The position numbers and the translations under genes are program-made. DNA of 64,000 nt from contig NZ_SSWX01000011.1 in the NCBI RefSeq assembly GCF_004803635.1, positions 81,496-145,495 of the forward strand, in the 5' to 3' direction. The notes under the pieces are model-generated. The model was not told the origin of the DNA. It searched no databases and saw only the letters and a list, made by a program, of their open reading frames with translations. Of the stretch, positions 63,831-64,000 are shown in pieces (the first letter of the stretch is position 1; each line of letters opens with the position of its first letter). The DNA is from Lampropedia aestuarii (GTDB lineage Bacteria; Pseudomonadota; Gammaproteobacteria; Burkholderiales; Burkholderiaceae_C).

Positions 63831-64000
63831 ATGGCATCGTTACAGGACTTTTTTATCAAAATTGACGGCATCAGCGGTGAGTCCAAAGACTCCAAGCATG
63901 CAGGCTGGATCGACGTACTGTCGTTCAGCTACGGCGTCTCGCAATCGAGCTCCAGCTTCACCGGCGGTGGCGCGGGCGTAGGTAAAGCCAACTTTGACGC
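63831..64000 (+). CDS. hcp: Type VI secretion tube protein Hcp, N-terminal part (cut by window end)
   Basis: 56 complete codons from ATG 63831: MASLQDFFIKIDGISGESKD, then SKHAGWIDVLSFSYGVSQSS and a Gly/Ser-rich loop. This is the first half of the Hcp beta-barrel (FLKIDGIxGES and IDVLSxSxGxSQ). Hcp hexamers stack to the tube that type VI systems shoot into target cells. Whether a full type VI cluster or an orphan hcp follows cannot be seen here. Confidence 0.93.
   Translation, partial: MASLQDFFIKIDGISGESKDSKHAGWIDVLSFSYGVSQSSSSFTGGGAGVGKANFD

Noticed and set aside
1..64000. tRNA, rRNA and CRISPR arrays
   Set aside because: No cloverleaf-like segment, rRNA segment or regularly spaced 25-40 bp repeat was noticed by eye; a covariance search was not possible here.

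Overview
This 64 kb window looks like the chromosome of a betaproteobacterium of the order Burkholderiales, probably family Comamonadaceae. The reasons are the ribosomal protein sequences at the left edge, TTT/Bug and TRAP solute receptors, a cyo quinol oxidase, a large share of acyl-CoA catabolic genes, and high-GC codon use. This assignment is inference from gene style; no 16S rRNA or tRNA gene was seen.

Layout. 1-1.9 kb: start of the ribosomal operon rplC-rplD-rplW-rplB, minus strand, with its own promoter and no rpsJ in front. 2.2-4.1 kb: a Fur-box promoter, a broken FecI-type sigma gene and an intact FecR-like anti-sigma gene. 4.4-14 kb: housekeeping and exported proteins: DbpA helicase, a large secreted glycerophosphodiesterase, Tag glycosylase, a membrane protein with an HExxH motif, a flavin monooxygenase and a gamma-glutamyltransferase. 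14-19.7 kb: cyoABCDE plus a Sco protein, divergent from a MocR-type regulator. 19.8-22.5 kb: the MocR gene and a small redox or membrane gene group that shares the same operator-like boxes. 22.6-26.7 kb: a TRAP transporter operon with an SDR dehydrogenase. 27-41.6 kb: a thiolase, then an island whose core matches the acyclic terpene utilisation (atu) pathway: CoA ligase, enoyl-CoA hydratase, biotin-dependent carboxylase alpha and beta subunits, citronellyl-CoA dehydrogenase-like enzyme and divergent AtuA. 41.7-50 kb: an AraC regulator, another acyl-CoA dehydrogenase, two more AMP-forming CoA ligases, an enoyl-CoA hydratase and an orphan TRAP receptor. 50-53 kb: a Tat-exported amidohydrolase and a TauE/SafE permease. 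53-59 kb: an IclR-controlled cluster of SCP2-type thiolase, DUF35 zinc-ribbon protein, Bug receptor and ADP-forming CoA ligase. 59-61.4 kb: an IS3-family remnant, a zeta-toxin-like kinase with a small partner, and the in-frame remnant of an MmeI-like restriction-modification enzyme. 62-64 kb: an unknown protein, an XRE-type regulator and the start of a type VI secretion Hcp gene cut by the window end.

How the genes work together. The middle 35 kb reads as uptake (TRAP and Bug receptors), activation (four CoA ligases), oxidation, hydration and carboxylation, and thiolysis of branched or terpenoid acids. The electrons would feed the quinone pool that the cyo oxidase uses. Several intergenic regions carry a dispersed family of short related repeats, and several loci show decay: fecI, the IS3 element, the MmeI-like gene and a hydrolase tail.
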